This document shows, one piece after another, positions 24,430-31,994 of a stretch of DNA of 41,723 bases. Made by a program: the position numbers and the translations under genes. The stretch comes from Sulfuricella sp035530375 (GTDB lineage Bacteria > Pseudomonadota > Gammaproteobacteria > Burkholderiales > Sulfuricellaceae): positions 1 to 41,723 of the forward strand of contig DATKUY010000006.1 in NCBI GenBank assembly GCA_035530375.1, given 5' to 3'. The first letter of the stretch is position 1. Each line of letters begins with the position of its first letter. Below the pieces are notes generated by a model. It saw only the letters and a program-made list of their open reading frames with translations. It did not search any database and was not told where the DNA came from.

Positions 24430-25311
24430 ATGGAATTTAAACTCGGCAAACTGGTTATTTTCGGCGTCGGCCTGATCGGCGGCTCGCTCGCCTTGGCGCT
24501 GCGGCAAGCGGGCGCAGCCAGGGAAATTGTCGGTGTCGGTCGTTCCCCATCCAACCTCCAGGATGCCCTGCGGCTCGGTGCGATCGATCGCGCTGAAGGC
24601 GATGTTGCGGCGGCGGTAAGGGGCGCGGATCTGGTGCTGCTGGCCGTGCCGGTTGGCCAGATGGGCGGCATTATGGAAGCCATCGCGCCGCATCTGGGGG
24701 AGCAGGCCATCGTCACTGACGTGGGCAGCACCAAGGGCGATGTGGCGGCACTGGCCAACCGCCATCTGCCGGGACGCCTGGCGCACTTCGTGCCGGCCCA
24801 TCCGATTGCCGGGGCGGAGAAAAGCGGTGCGGCTGCCGCCAGCGCCTCCCTGTTTCATGGCCGCAATGTGATCATTACGCCGACATCGGAAAGCGCTCCG
24901 GCTGCGGTGCAGCAAGTGCGCGCGATGTGGGAGGCCTGCGGGGCCGTGGTCAGGGAAATGAACATGCAGGTTCATGACGAGATCTTCGCGGCGGTATCCC
25001 ATTTACCCCATTTGCTGGCCTTCGCGCTGGTGGACGAAATCGCCTCCCGCAGCAATGGCCAGGAATTGTTCGGCTACGCTGCCGGCGGTTTCCGCGACTT
25101 TACCCGCATCGCCGGCAGCTCGCCGGAGATGTGGCGCGACATCTGCCTTGCCAACCGCGATGCGCTGCTTCAGGAGCTCGGCGCCTATCAGTCGCAACTC
25201 GCGCGTTTGCGCGCCATGCTGGAACTGGGCGACGGCGCGGCGCTGGAGCAGGTCTTCGATCATGCGCGAGCAGCGCGCAACAAATGGCTTTCTCAAAAAA
25301 ATTCTGATTGA
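24430..25311 (+). CDS. tyrA: Prephenate (cyclohexadienyl) dehydrogenase
   Basis: A 293-residue NAD(P)-dependent enzyme of tyrosine synthesis. The Rossmann motif is VIFGVGLIGGSLALAL (9-24). Further motifs are LAVPVGQMGGIMEAI, VTDVGSTKGDV, FVPAHPIAGAEKSG, the VHDEIFAAVSHLPHLLAFAL helix and FRDFTRIAGSSPEMWRDI. It could use prephenate or arogenate; the sequence does not decide. No ACT domain is present. The ATG at 24430 comes three bases after a hairpin, with no SD in the normal place, so translation must start from within or beside that structure. Another hairpin begins at its stop codon. Confidence 0.95.
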   Translation: MEFKLGKLVIFGVGLIGGSLALALRQAGAAREIVGVGRSPSNLQDALRLGAIDRAEGDVAAAVRGADLVLLAVPVGQMGGIMEAIAPHLGEQAIVTDVGSTKGDVAALANRHLPGRLAHFVPAHPIAGAEKSGAAAASASLFHGRNVIITPTSESAPAAVQQVRAMWEACGAVVREMNMQVHDEIFAAVSHLPHLLAFALVDEIASRSNGQELFGYAAGGFRDFTRIAGSSPEMWRDICLANRDALLQELGAYQSQLARLRAMLELGDGAALEQVFDHARAARNKWLSQKNSD

Positions 25312-25373
25312 ACCGCAGAGACGCAGAGAAAACCATGAACCGGGGTTCTCTCGCGTCTCAGCACCTCTGCGGT
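25312..25373. repeat. Word hairpin between tyrA and aroA (CGCAGAG family)
   Basis: ACCGCAGAG (25312-25320) pairs with CTCTGCGGT (25365-25373), and AGACGC (25319-25324) with GCGTCT (25353-25358). CGCAGAG starts at 25314 and 25322, an eight-base step. The element begins immediately after the tyrA stop codon. An open frame runs through it in phase with aroA but is not the true start. Confidence 0.8.
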
Positions 25374-25388
25374 AAAAGGTTTCTAAAT

Positions 25389-26687
25389 ATGGAATATCTC
25401 GATCTCGCCCCCATTTCCCGTGTCAGCGGTTCCGTTCTGTTGCCCGGCTCGAAAAGCATTTCCAATCGTACGCTGTTGCTCGCGGCGCTGGCCGAAGGCG
25501 TCACCGAGGTCAAGGCACTGCTTGCCTCGGACGACACCGGCCATATGCTGGAAGCGTTGAAGATGCTCGGCGTAGGCTGGACGCGGCACGGCGACAGCCA
25601 GGACTATCGGGTGGAGGGCGTGGGCGGGGAGTTTCCGGTGAAGCGGGCCGACCTGTTCCTCGGCAATGCCGGCACTGCCTTTCGCCCGCTCACCGCCGCC
25701 CTGGCATTGTCTCACGGCGATTACAAGCTTTCCGGCGTGCCGCGCATGCACGAACGGCCCATCGGCGATCTGGTCGACGGCCTGCGCCAGCTTGGCGCGG
25801 ACATCGCCTATCTCGGCAACGAAGGTTTCCCCCCGCTTGCCGTCAAGCCGGCGACAATCCGGGCATCGGCAGGGGTCAAAATACGCGGCAATGTCTCCAG
25901 CCAGTTTCTGACCGCGTTGCTGATGGCCGCCCCGCTGGCGCGGCAGGATGTGACTATCGAAGTGGTGGGCGAGCTGGTTTCCAAGCCCTACATCGAGATT
26001 ACGCTGAATTTGATGGGCCGTTTCGGCATTGAGGTCGAGCGTCAAGGCTGGCAGGCATTCACTATCCGTGCCGGGCAGTCATACCGCAGCCCCGGCATGA
26101 TTCATGTCGAGGGTGACGCATCGAGTGCTTCCTATTTTCTTGCTGCCGGGGCGATCGGCCAGGGCCCGGTGCGGGTCGAGGGCGCGGGCAAGGCCAGCAT
26201 TCAGGGCGATGTCCGTTTTGCCGAAGCGCTAGAGCAGATGGGCGCACAAATCGCGATGGGCGACAACTGGATCGAGGCGCGTGCTCCGATAAATGGAAGG
26301 CTGAAGGCGGTCAACCTGGACTGCAACCATATCCCGGATGCGGCCATGACCTTGGCGGTGGCGGCCCTGTTCGCCGACGGCACCACCACCCTTACCAATA
26401 TCGCCAGCTGGCGGGTCAAGGAAACCGACCGTATCGCGGCGATGGCGACCGAGCTGCGCAAACTCGGCGCGACCGTGGAAGAGGGCGCGGATTTCATTCG
26501 CGTCACGCCGCCCGCCAAGCTGATTCCCAATGTCGCCATCGACACCTACGACGACCACCGCATGGCGATGTGTTTTTCCCTGGTGGCCTTGGGCGGCGTG
26601 CCGGTGCGCATCAACGACCCCAAGTGCGTGGCCAAGACTTTTCCGGATTATTTCGAGCGCCTGAGCTCGGTAGTGAAAACAGCCTGA
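25389..26687 (+). CDS. aroA: 3-phosphoshikimate 1-carboxyvinyltransferase (EPSP synthase)
   Basis: A 432-residue enzyme transferring enolpyruvate from phosphoenolpyruvate to shikimate-3-phosphate. Signatures are LPGSKSISNRTLLLAALAEG near residue 21, LFLGNAGTAFRPLTAAL, MHERPIGDLVDGLRQLGA, ISSQFLTALLMAAPL-like NVSSQFLTALLMA, DASSASYFLAAGA, and DTYDDHRMAMCFSL near the C-terminus. The NAGTA motif places it in the glyphosate-sensitive class I group. The ATG at 25389 begins the conserved sequence; the frame extends 27 codons upstream only through the hairpin. Cytidylate kinase follows after 16 bases. Confidence 0.97.
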   Translation: MEYLDLAPISRVSGSVLLPGSKSISNRTLLLAALAEGVTEVKALLASDDTGHMLEALKMLGVGWTRHGDSQDYRVEGVGGEFPVKRADLFLGNAGTAFRPLTAALALSHGDYKLSGVPRMHERPIGDLVDGLRQLGADIAYLGNEGFPPLAVKPATIRASAGVKIRGNVSSQFLTALLMAAPLARQDVTIEVVGELVSKPYIEITLNLMGRFGIEVERQGWQAFTIRAGQSYRSPGMIHVEGDASSASYFLAAGAIGQGPVRVEGAGKASIQGDVRFAEALEQMGAQIAMGDNWIEARAPINGRLKAVNLDCNHIPDAAMTLAVAALFADGTTTLTNIASWRVKETDRIAAMATELRKLGATVEEGADFIRVTPPAKLIPNVAIDTYDDHRMAMCFSLVALGGVPVRINDPKCVAKTFPDYFERLSSVVKTA

Positions 26688-26703
26688 AGAAAGCTTAATC
26701 AAG

Positions 26704-27381
26704 ATGAACGATGCCGCACAAAAAATCCCCGTGATTGCCATCGACGGCCCATCGGCTTCGGGCAAAGGCACGGTAACTCAACTGGTCGCCGAAAAACTGG
26801 GATTCCATTATCTCGACAGCGGCGCGTTGTACCGGCTGCTGGCGCTGGCGGCCATGCGGCGGCAGGTTTCGCTGGACGATGAGGCCGCTCTGGCGAAACT
26901 GGCGGGCGGGCTGGATATACGCTTCGAGCAGAAGGATATCTGGCTGGATGGCGAGCGCGTGGGCGATGCTATCCGCACCGAGGAGTGCGGCAACGGGGCT
27001 TCCCGGGTCGCCGCCTATCCGGCGGTGCGGGCTACGCTGCTTGACCTGCAGCGCGCATTTCGCAAGGCCCCGGGCCTGGTTGCGGACGGGCGCGATATGG
27101 GCTCGGTGGTGTTCCCCGATGCGGCGCTCAAGATATTTTTGACCGCCAGCGCTGAAGTGCGCGCGGATCGCCGCTATAAACAGTTGATGGAGAAAGGAAT
27201 GCATGCTAATATTAACAGGATTTTGCATGACATAAGGCAGCGTGACGAGCGCGATAGCGCGCGGAGCGTAGCCCCGTTGCAAATATGTGCGGATGCCAGT
27301 CTGCTGGATACCAGTTCCATGACCATTGTCGAAGCGGTGGATGCGGTTCTGGCGCAATTCAGGCAGATTTGTGTCCGATAG
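26704..27381 (+). CDS. cmk: Cytidylate kinase
   Basis: A 225-residue CMP/dCMP kinase. The P-loop IDGPSASGKGTVTQLVAEKLG (about 13-33) is followed by YLDSGALYRLLALAAM. VVADGRDMGSVVFPDA-like LVADGRDMGSVVFPDAALKIFLTAS and the lid region RRYKQL...IRQRDERDSAR are also present. Length is normal. Placement between aroA and rpsA is conserved in proteobacteria. Confidence 0.97.
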   Translation: MNDAAQKIPVIAIDGPSASGKGTVTQLVAEKLGFHYLDSGALYRLLALAAMRRQVSLDDEAALAKLAGGLDIRFEQKDIWLDGERVGDAIRTEECGNGASRVAAYPAVRATLLDLQRAFRKAPGLVADGRDMGSVVFPDAALKIFLTASAEVRADRRYKQLMEKGMHANINRILHDIRQRDERDSARSVAPLQICADASLLDTSSMTIVEAVDAVLAQFRQICVR

Positions 27382-27479
27382 GCGCCTCAAGCTCCAAAAC
27401 GGTTTTATCGGTTGAAACATTTCTTCTGCGGCATGTTTCCCCTTGGGCTGTTGGAAATTTCTGGCGAGTGCTAACTAAC

Positions 27480-27501
27480 CCCGTTGATTGACGGGCTTTT
27501 T
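27480..27501 (+). terminator. Weak hairpin and T-run before rpsA
   Basis: CCCGT (27480-27484) and ACGGG (27491-27495) form a five-base stem, followed by CTTTTT. It lies in the 135-base gap between cmk and rpsA, 15 bases before the rpsA ATG. It may terminate cmk transcripts partly, or form part of the structured rpsA leader through which S1 controls its own translation in other bacteria. Confidence 0.35.
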
Positions 27502-27516
27502 CAGGTTTTTTAAACA

Positions 27517-29247
27517 ATGACTACTGCTTCCTCTTCCCCTTCTGTTTCCGAATCCCCCGAAAGTTTTGCCGCTCTGTTCGCAGAGAGTTTGTCCCATCAG
27601 GAAATGCGCGCCGGCGAAGTAATTACCGCCGAAGTCGTGCGTGTCGATAACGACAGCGTGGTGGTCAACGCCGGACTCAAATCCGAAAGCGTGATCGACG
27701 CCAACGAATTCAAGAATGACAAAGGTGAAATTGAGGTCAAGCCGGGCGATTTCGTCAAGGTTGCGATCGAAATGCTGGAAGACGGCTATGGTTCGACCAA
27801 GCTGTCGCGCGAGAAGGCCAAGCGCGTTGCCGCCTGGCAGGATCTGGAAGCAGCCATGGAGCAGGGCACGCTGGTCAGCGGCATGGTCAATGGCAAGGTC
27901 AAGGGCGGCCTGACCGTGATGGTCAATGGTATTCGCGCCTTCCTGCCGGGTTCGCTGGTGGATGTGCGCCCGGTCAAGGACACCACCCCTTATGAAAATA
28001 AGGAAATGGAATTCAAGGTCATCAAGCTGGACCGCAAGCGCAACAACGTTGTCGTTTCGCGCAAGGCAGTGCTGGAGCAGAGCCTCGGCGCCGACCGTCA
28101 GAATCTGCTGGGCAGCCTGAAAGAAGGTATGGTCGTCAAGGGTATCGTCAAGAACATCACCGACTACGGCGCGTTCGTGGATCTGGGCGGTGTCGACGGC
28201 CTGTTGCACATTACCGACCTGGCCTGGCGCCGCGTCAAGCACCCATCCGAGGTGCTGGCCGTGGGTGATGAAGTCGAGGCCGTGGTGCTCAAGTTCGACC
28301 AGGAGAAGAACCGCGTTTCCCTGGGTGTCAAGCAGTTGGGCGACGATCCCTGGGTCAACCTGTCGCGCCGCTACCCGCAGGGCACCCGGTTGTTCGGCAA
28401 GGTCACCAACCTGACCGACTACGGTGCATTCGTCGAGATCGAGCAGGGCATCGAAGGCTTGGTGCACGTCTCCGAAATGGACTGGACCAACAAGAACGTT
28501 CATCCGGGCAAGGTGGTTCAGCTCGGCGACGAAGTCGAAGTGATGATCCTGGAAATCGACGAAGAGCGCCGCCGCATCTCCCTCGGCATGAAGCAGTGCA
28601 AATCCAACCCATGGGACGATTTTGCCGTCACCCACAAGAAGGGCGACAAGGTTTCCGGCCAAATCAAATCGATCACCGACTTCGGCGTGTTCATCGGCCT
28701 GCCTGGCGGTATCGACGGCCTGGTGCACCTGTCCGACCTGTCCTGGAACATGCCGGGCGAAGAGGCGGTGCGCAACTACAAGAAAGGTGACGAGGTCGAG
28801 GCGATGGTGCTGGCGATCGACGCCGAGCGCGAGCGCATTTCTCTGGGCATCAAGCAAATGGAAGGCGATCCATTCAGCAACTACGTTTCCGTCAATGACA
28901 AGAATAGCATCGTCAAGGGCATCGTCAAGTCGGCTGACGCCAAGGGCGCGGTCATCACGCTCGACGGCGAGGTGGAAGGCTATCTGCGCGCTTCCGAAGT
29001 GTCGCGCGACCGTGTCGAGGACATCCGCACCCACCTCAAGGAAGGCGACGAAGTCGAGGCCAAGATCATCAACATCGATCGCAAGAATCGCAACATCAAT
29101 CTGTCCATCAAGGCCAAGGATATGGCGGATGAGGCCGATGCGATGCAGAAGATGGCGTCATCCAGCGATACTGGTGCTGCCAGTGGAACTACCAACCTTG
29201 GAGCGTTGTTGAAGGCCAAGATGGATACGAAGCAAACTGGCCAATAA
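27517..29247 (+). CDS. rpsA: 30S ribosomal protein S1
   Basis: A 576-residue protein with six S1 RNA-binding repeats. The central repeats are easily seen as ITDYGAFVDLGGVDGLLHITDLAW, LTDYGAFVEIEQGIEGLVHVSEMDW and ITDFGVFIGLPGGIDGLVHLSDLSW. S1 binds mRNA leaders and feeds them into the ribosome. The region before the ATG (TTTTTTAAACA) lacks a good Shine-Dalgarno sequence, as is known for rpsA in E. coli, where it allows autoregulation. The 28-base gap to ihfB is typical. Confidence 0.98.
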   Translation: MTTASSSPSVSESPESFAALFAESLSHQEMRAGEVITAEVVRVDNDSVVVNAGLKSESVIDANEFKNDKGEIEVKPGDFVKVAIEMLEDGYGSTKLSREKAKRVAAWQDLEAAMEQGTLVSGMVNGKVKGGLTVMVNGIRAFLPGSLVDVRPVKDTTPYENKEMEFKVIKLDRKRNNVVVSRKAVLEQSLGADRQNLLGSLKEGMVVKGIVKNITDYGAFVDLGGVDGLLHITDLAWRRVKHPSEVLAVGDEVEAVVLKFDQEKNRVSLGVKQLGDDPWVNLSRRYPQGTRLFGKVTNLTDYGAFVEIEQGIEGLVHVSEMDWTNKNVHPGKVVQLGDEVEVMILEIDEERRRISLGMKQCKSNPWDDFAVTHKKGDKVSGQIKSITDFGVFIGLPGGIDGLVHLSDLSWNMPGEEAVRNYKKGDEVEAMVLAIDAERERISLGIKQMEGDPFSNYVSVNDKNSIVKGIVKSADAKGAVITLDGEVEGYLRASEVSRDRVEDIRTHLKEGDEVEAKIINIDRKNRNINLSIKAKDMADEADAMQKMASSSDTGAASGTTNLGALLKAKMDTKQTGQ

Positions 29248-29274
29248 CAATCAACCTTCGGAAGGTTAACGCCA

Positions 29275-29556
29275 ATGACAAAATCGGAGCTCATATCGAA
29301 GCTGGCGATGCGCTATTCGCAGCTGGTCACCAAGGATGCGGAACTGGCGGTGAAGACGATCCTCGACGCAATGGGGGCAAGCCTGTCACAGGGCGAGCGG
29401 ATCGAGATTCGCGGTTTCGGCAGTTTTAGCCTTAATTATCGGCCACCCCGGGTCGGGCGCAATCCAAAAACCGGCGGCAAGGTGAACGTACCGGAAAAGT
29501 ACGTGCCACACTTCAAGGCCGGCAAGGAATTGCGCGAACGCGTTGACGCCAGCTAA
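29275..29556 (+). CDS. ihfB: Integration host factor subunit beta
   Basis: A 93-residue DNA-bending protein of the HU/IHF family. MTKSELISKLAMRYSQL opens the helical dimerisation part. RIEIRGFGSFSLNYRPPRVGRNPKTGGKVNVPEKYVPHFKAGKELRERV contains the beta-arm RNPKTG with the intercalating proline. IHF beta pairs with IHF alpha, encoded elsewhere. Such proteins also support integrase-mediated recombination. The position directly after rpsA is the conserved one and settles it as ihfB rather than HU. Confidence 0.96.
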   Translation: MTKSELISKLAMRYSQLVTKDAELAVKTILDAMGASLSQGERIEIRGFGSFSLNYRPPRVGRNPKTGGKVNVPEKYVPHFKAGKELRERVDAS

Positions 29557-29596
29557 GCGGTCAAGTTGGGTTGCTGACTGACTAACCGGAAGACAC

Positions 29597-29630
29597 GGCG
29601 GCATAATCGAAAGATCATGCCGCCTTTTTT
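29597..29630 (+). terminator. Strong terminator after ihfB
   Basis: GGCGGCAT (29597-29604) pairs with ATGCCGCC (29617-29624), with an inner ATC-GAAA-GAT stem-loop, and six T follow directly (29625-29630). It ends the cmk-rpsA-ihfB transcription unit, so lapA downstream needs its own promoter. Confidence 0.9.
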
Positions 29631-29639
29631 CTTGTTCTA

Positions 29640-29780
29640 GGGTGCTTCTAAAAATTCAGAGTTCGCCCAAATGCAAGGCGTGGAAAAAATTTCGCTGCGC
29701 CACATATGGATGATATGTAAGCAAGAGATTTTTTCCATAACGCAGCAGTTGGGATGAAATCTGAGTTTTTAGAGGCGCCC
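29640..29780. repeat. 141-bp palindromic MITE-like element
   Basis: GGGTGCTTCTAAAAATTCAG (29640-29659) matches the complement of 29761-29780 at 17 of 20 positions. The similarity continues inward: GGAAAAAAT near 29682 pairs with ATTTTTTCC near 29728, and ATAT-rich sequence meets at the centre. No open reading frame is present. Terminal inverted repeats without a transposase suggest a non-autonomous mobile element. An exact target-site duplication is not visible (CTAG on the left, TTAA on the right). It lies between the ihfB terminator and lapA. Confidence 0.65.
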
Positions 29781-29798
29781 TTTAATGGTTGAGGAATA

Positions 29799-30071
29799 AT
29801 GCGCTATATATCCTGGTTGTTTGGTTTTGTTCTGTTCCTGCTGGCTTTGGGCTTTGCGGTCAAGAACAGCGACCTGATCGTGGTTCACTATTATCTGGGC
29901 TACCAGTGGCAGGCGCCGCTGGCTCTGGTGATACTGGCTTTTTTCTGTGCTGGCGTCGCAGTGGGTGTCGTGGCCAGCTTGGGCTTCCTGTTTCGTCAGA
30001 AGCGCGAAATCATGTCTCTTAAACGGGAAATACGGGCCAGGGCACAGGCGCATGATGTGAAGGGCAGCTAG
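29799..30071 (+). CDS. lapA: LapA-family inner-membrane protein
   Basis: A 90-residue LapA (DUF1049, YciS) protein with two membrane helices (about 4-20 and 40-65) and a basic coiled C-terminus (KREIMSLKREIRARAQ). In E. coli LapA acts with LapB to control lipopolysaccharide synthesis through LpxC turnover. GAGGA at 29791-29795 fixes the start. It is followed by lapB after 11 bases, the conserved pair. Confidence 0.92.
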   Translation: MRYISWLFGFVLFLLALGFAVKNSDLIVVHYYLGYQWQAPLALVILAFFCAGVAVGVVASLGFLFRQKREIMSLKREIRARAQAHDVKGS

Positions 30072-30082
30072 CCAGCTTTTTT

Positions 30083-31279
30083 ATGGAATTCGAATACTGG
30101 TGGCTCCTGTTTATTCCGTTGTTTTTCAGCCTGGGCTGGATAGCGGCGCGAATCGATATCAAGCATGTCCTGTCGGAATCGCGCCGGCTGCCCGCTTCCT
30201 ATTTCCAGGGGCTGAATTTTCTTCTCAACGAGCAGACCGACAAGGCGATCGAGGCTTTTATCGAAATCGCCAAGGCCGACACCGAAACGGTCGAACTGCA
30301 GTTTGCCCTGGGCAGCCTGTTTCGCCGACGGGGCGAAGTGGAGCGCGCCATTCGCATGCACCAGAGTCTGCTGGAGCGTAGCGACCTGAGCGAGGAAAAG
30401 AAGCTGACCGCCATGAACGAGCTGGGTCAGGATTACCTGAAGGCAGGTTTGCTGGATCGCGCCGAACAGGTTTTCAGTGAATTGCAAAAAACGCGTTCTT
30501 CCAGCGCGGCATTGAAATTCCTGCTGGAAATCTACGTGCTGGAGAAGGACTGGCTCAAGGCGGTTGACGCGGCCCGCCGGCTGGGTGAGATTTCCAGTCG
30601 TTCCTACCAGATCGAGATCGCCCATTTTTATTGCGAACTGGCGGCCAGCGAGATCGCCCACTCCGACCATGCCGCAGCGCGGGAGCATCTGGAAGAGGCG
30701 CTGAGGGTGAATCGCGATAGCGTGCGCGCCAATATCCTGCTGGGGGACATCGAAATTGCCGAGGGACGGCACGAGGCGGCGATACAGTTCTGGAAGCGGG
30801 TTGAAACACAGAATCCCGCACACCTCGCCCTGGTGGCTGAGCGCTTGCTGGTAAGCCATCGCGCGCTCGACCGGTTCGCCGAAGGCATGGATCTGCTGCG
30901 CGGCTACCTTGCGCGCTATGGTTCGCTGGATATGCTGAACGTGATTTTCCAGGCGGTGCTGGAAACCGATGGGCCGCCGGTCGCTTACCGGCTGGCGCGC
31001 GACGAGCTGCGGCGCAATCCCAGCATGCGCGGCCTGGATCGGCTGCTGGAGGCGCAGTTGCTGGAGGCTCCGGCTGAGCGCAGGCAGGATCTGCAACTGG
31101 TTCACAACCTGATCCACCAGCACTCTGCCGGGCTGGCGCTGTACCGCTGCGATAATTGCGGGTTCAGGGCGCGCCAGTATTTCTGGCATTGCCCCGCCTG
31201 CGGCAAATGGGAAACCTACCCGCCGCGTCGCAGCGAAGAAAGCGAAGTGCTGGGCAACAAGTCCGGCTTGAAAATTTAA
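30083..31279 (+). CDS. lapB: Lipopolysaccharide assembly protein LapB
   Basis: A 398-residue protein. A single N-terminal membrane helix (WWLLFIPLFFSLGWIAARID) is followed by TPR repeats (for example AIEAFIEIAKADTETVELQFALGSLFRRRGEVERAI). The C-terminus holds a rubredoxin-like metal knuckle with C356, C359, C370 and C373 (YRCDNCGF...HCPACGKW). In E. coli LapB (YciM) brings LpxC to the FtsH protease and so sets the lipopolysaccharide level. All hallmarks are intact. The heptose and UDP-glucose dehydrogenase genes downstream fit an envelope theme. Confidence 0.94.
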   Translation: MEFEYWWLLFIPLFFSLGWIAARIDIKHVLSESRRLPASYFQGLNFLLNEQTDKAIEAFIEIAKADTETVELQFALGSLFRRRGEVERAIRMHQSLLERSDLSEEKKLTAMNELGQDYLKAGLLDRAEQVFSELQKTRSSSAALKFLLEIYVLEKDWLKAVDAARRLGEISSRSYQIEIAHFYCELAASEIAHSDHAAAREHLEEALRVNRDSVRANILLGDIEIAEGRHEAAIQFWKRVETQNPAHLALVAERLLVSHRALDRFAEGMDLLRGYLARYGSLDMLNVIFQAVLETDGPPVAYRLARDELRRNPSMRGLDRLLEAQLLEAPAERRQDLQLVHNLIHQHSAGLALYRCDNCGFRARQYFWHCPACGKWETYPPRRSEESEVLGNKSGLKI

Positions 31280-31286
31280 TGTGAAT

Positions 31287-31994
31287 ATGAACGACTCCAG
31301 AATCATCGTCGCCCTCGACTTTTCCACCCGGCAGGATGCGCTCGCGCTGGTGGAAAGACTCGACCCCGCATCGTGCCGGCTCAAGGTCGGCAAGGAGCTG
31401 TTTACCGCTGCCGGTCCCGGTCTGGTGGAAAGGCTCAACGAGCTTGGCTTCGAGGTGTTTCTCGATCTGAAATTCCACGATATTCCGAATACCGTTGCTG
31501 CCGCCTGCAAGGCTGCGGCCGGACTCGGGGTGTGGATGTTGAACGTACATGCCCTGGGTGGCCGTCGCATGATGGAGGCAGCGCGCGAGGCGCTGGAGGG
31601 GGCGACTGGACGTCGCCCCAGGTTGATTGCGGTGACGGTGCTGACCAGCATGGGTCGTGAAGATCTGAATGAACTCGGGATTGCCGGGGAACTCCGCGAA
31701 ACCGTGCTGCGGCTAGCCAGGCTGGCTCAGGCAAGTGGTCTCGACGGAGTGGTCTGTTCCGCGCAGGAAGCTTCATCGCTGCGGCAGGAACTGGGAACGG
31801 ATTTCTGCCTGGTGACGCCCGGCATCCGCCCGGCCAATGCCGTGCGGGATGACCAGACCCGGGTCGTCACGCCGGCGGAGGCAATCCGCCTCGGTTCGGA
31901 TTATCTGGTGATTGGCCGGCCTGTTACCAGGGCAGCCGATCCGCTACAGGTTTTACAGCAAATCAATCTTGAAATTAATGGAGTGGGACAATGA
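31287..31994 (+). CDS. pyrF: Orotidine 5'-phosphate decarboxylase
   Basis: An approximately 235-residue decarboxylase giving UMP in pyrimidine synthesis. Motifs are IIVALDFSTRQDAL, CRLKVGKELFTAAGP, the catalytic FLDLKFHDIPNTV, LNVHALGG, and C-terminal LVTPGIRP and YLVIGRPVTRAADP. Start may be ATG 31287 or GTG 31281; the latter lies two bases after the lapB stop. Neither has an SD, so translational coupling is likely. Its stop overlaps ugd as ATGA. Confidence 0.96.
   Translation: MNDSRIIVALDFSTRQDALALVERLDPASCRLKVGKELFTAAGPGLVERLNELGFEVFLDLKFHDIPNTVAAACKAAAGLGVWMLNVHALGGRRMMEAAREALEGATGRRPRLIAVTVLTSMGREDLNELGIAGELRETVLRLARLAQASGLDGVVCSAQEASSLRQELGTDFCLVTPGIRPANAVRDDQTRVVTPAEAIRLGSDYLVIGRPVTRAADPLQVLQQINLEINGVGQ

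Noticed and set aside
25308..25388. Extended aroA start
   Set aside because: The extra 27 codons run through the word hairpin and match no EPSP synthase N-terminus.
27475..29034. 519-codon minus-strand frame opposite rpsA
   Set aside because: Shadow of rpsA; its apparent repeats only mirror the S1 repeats.
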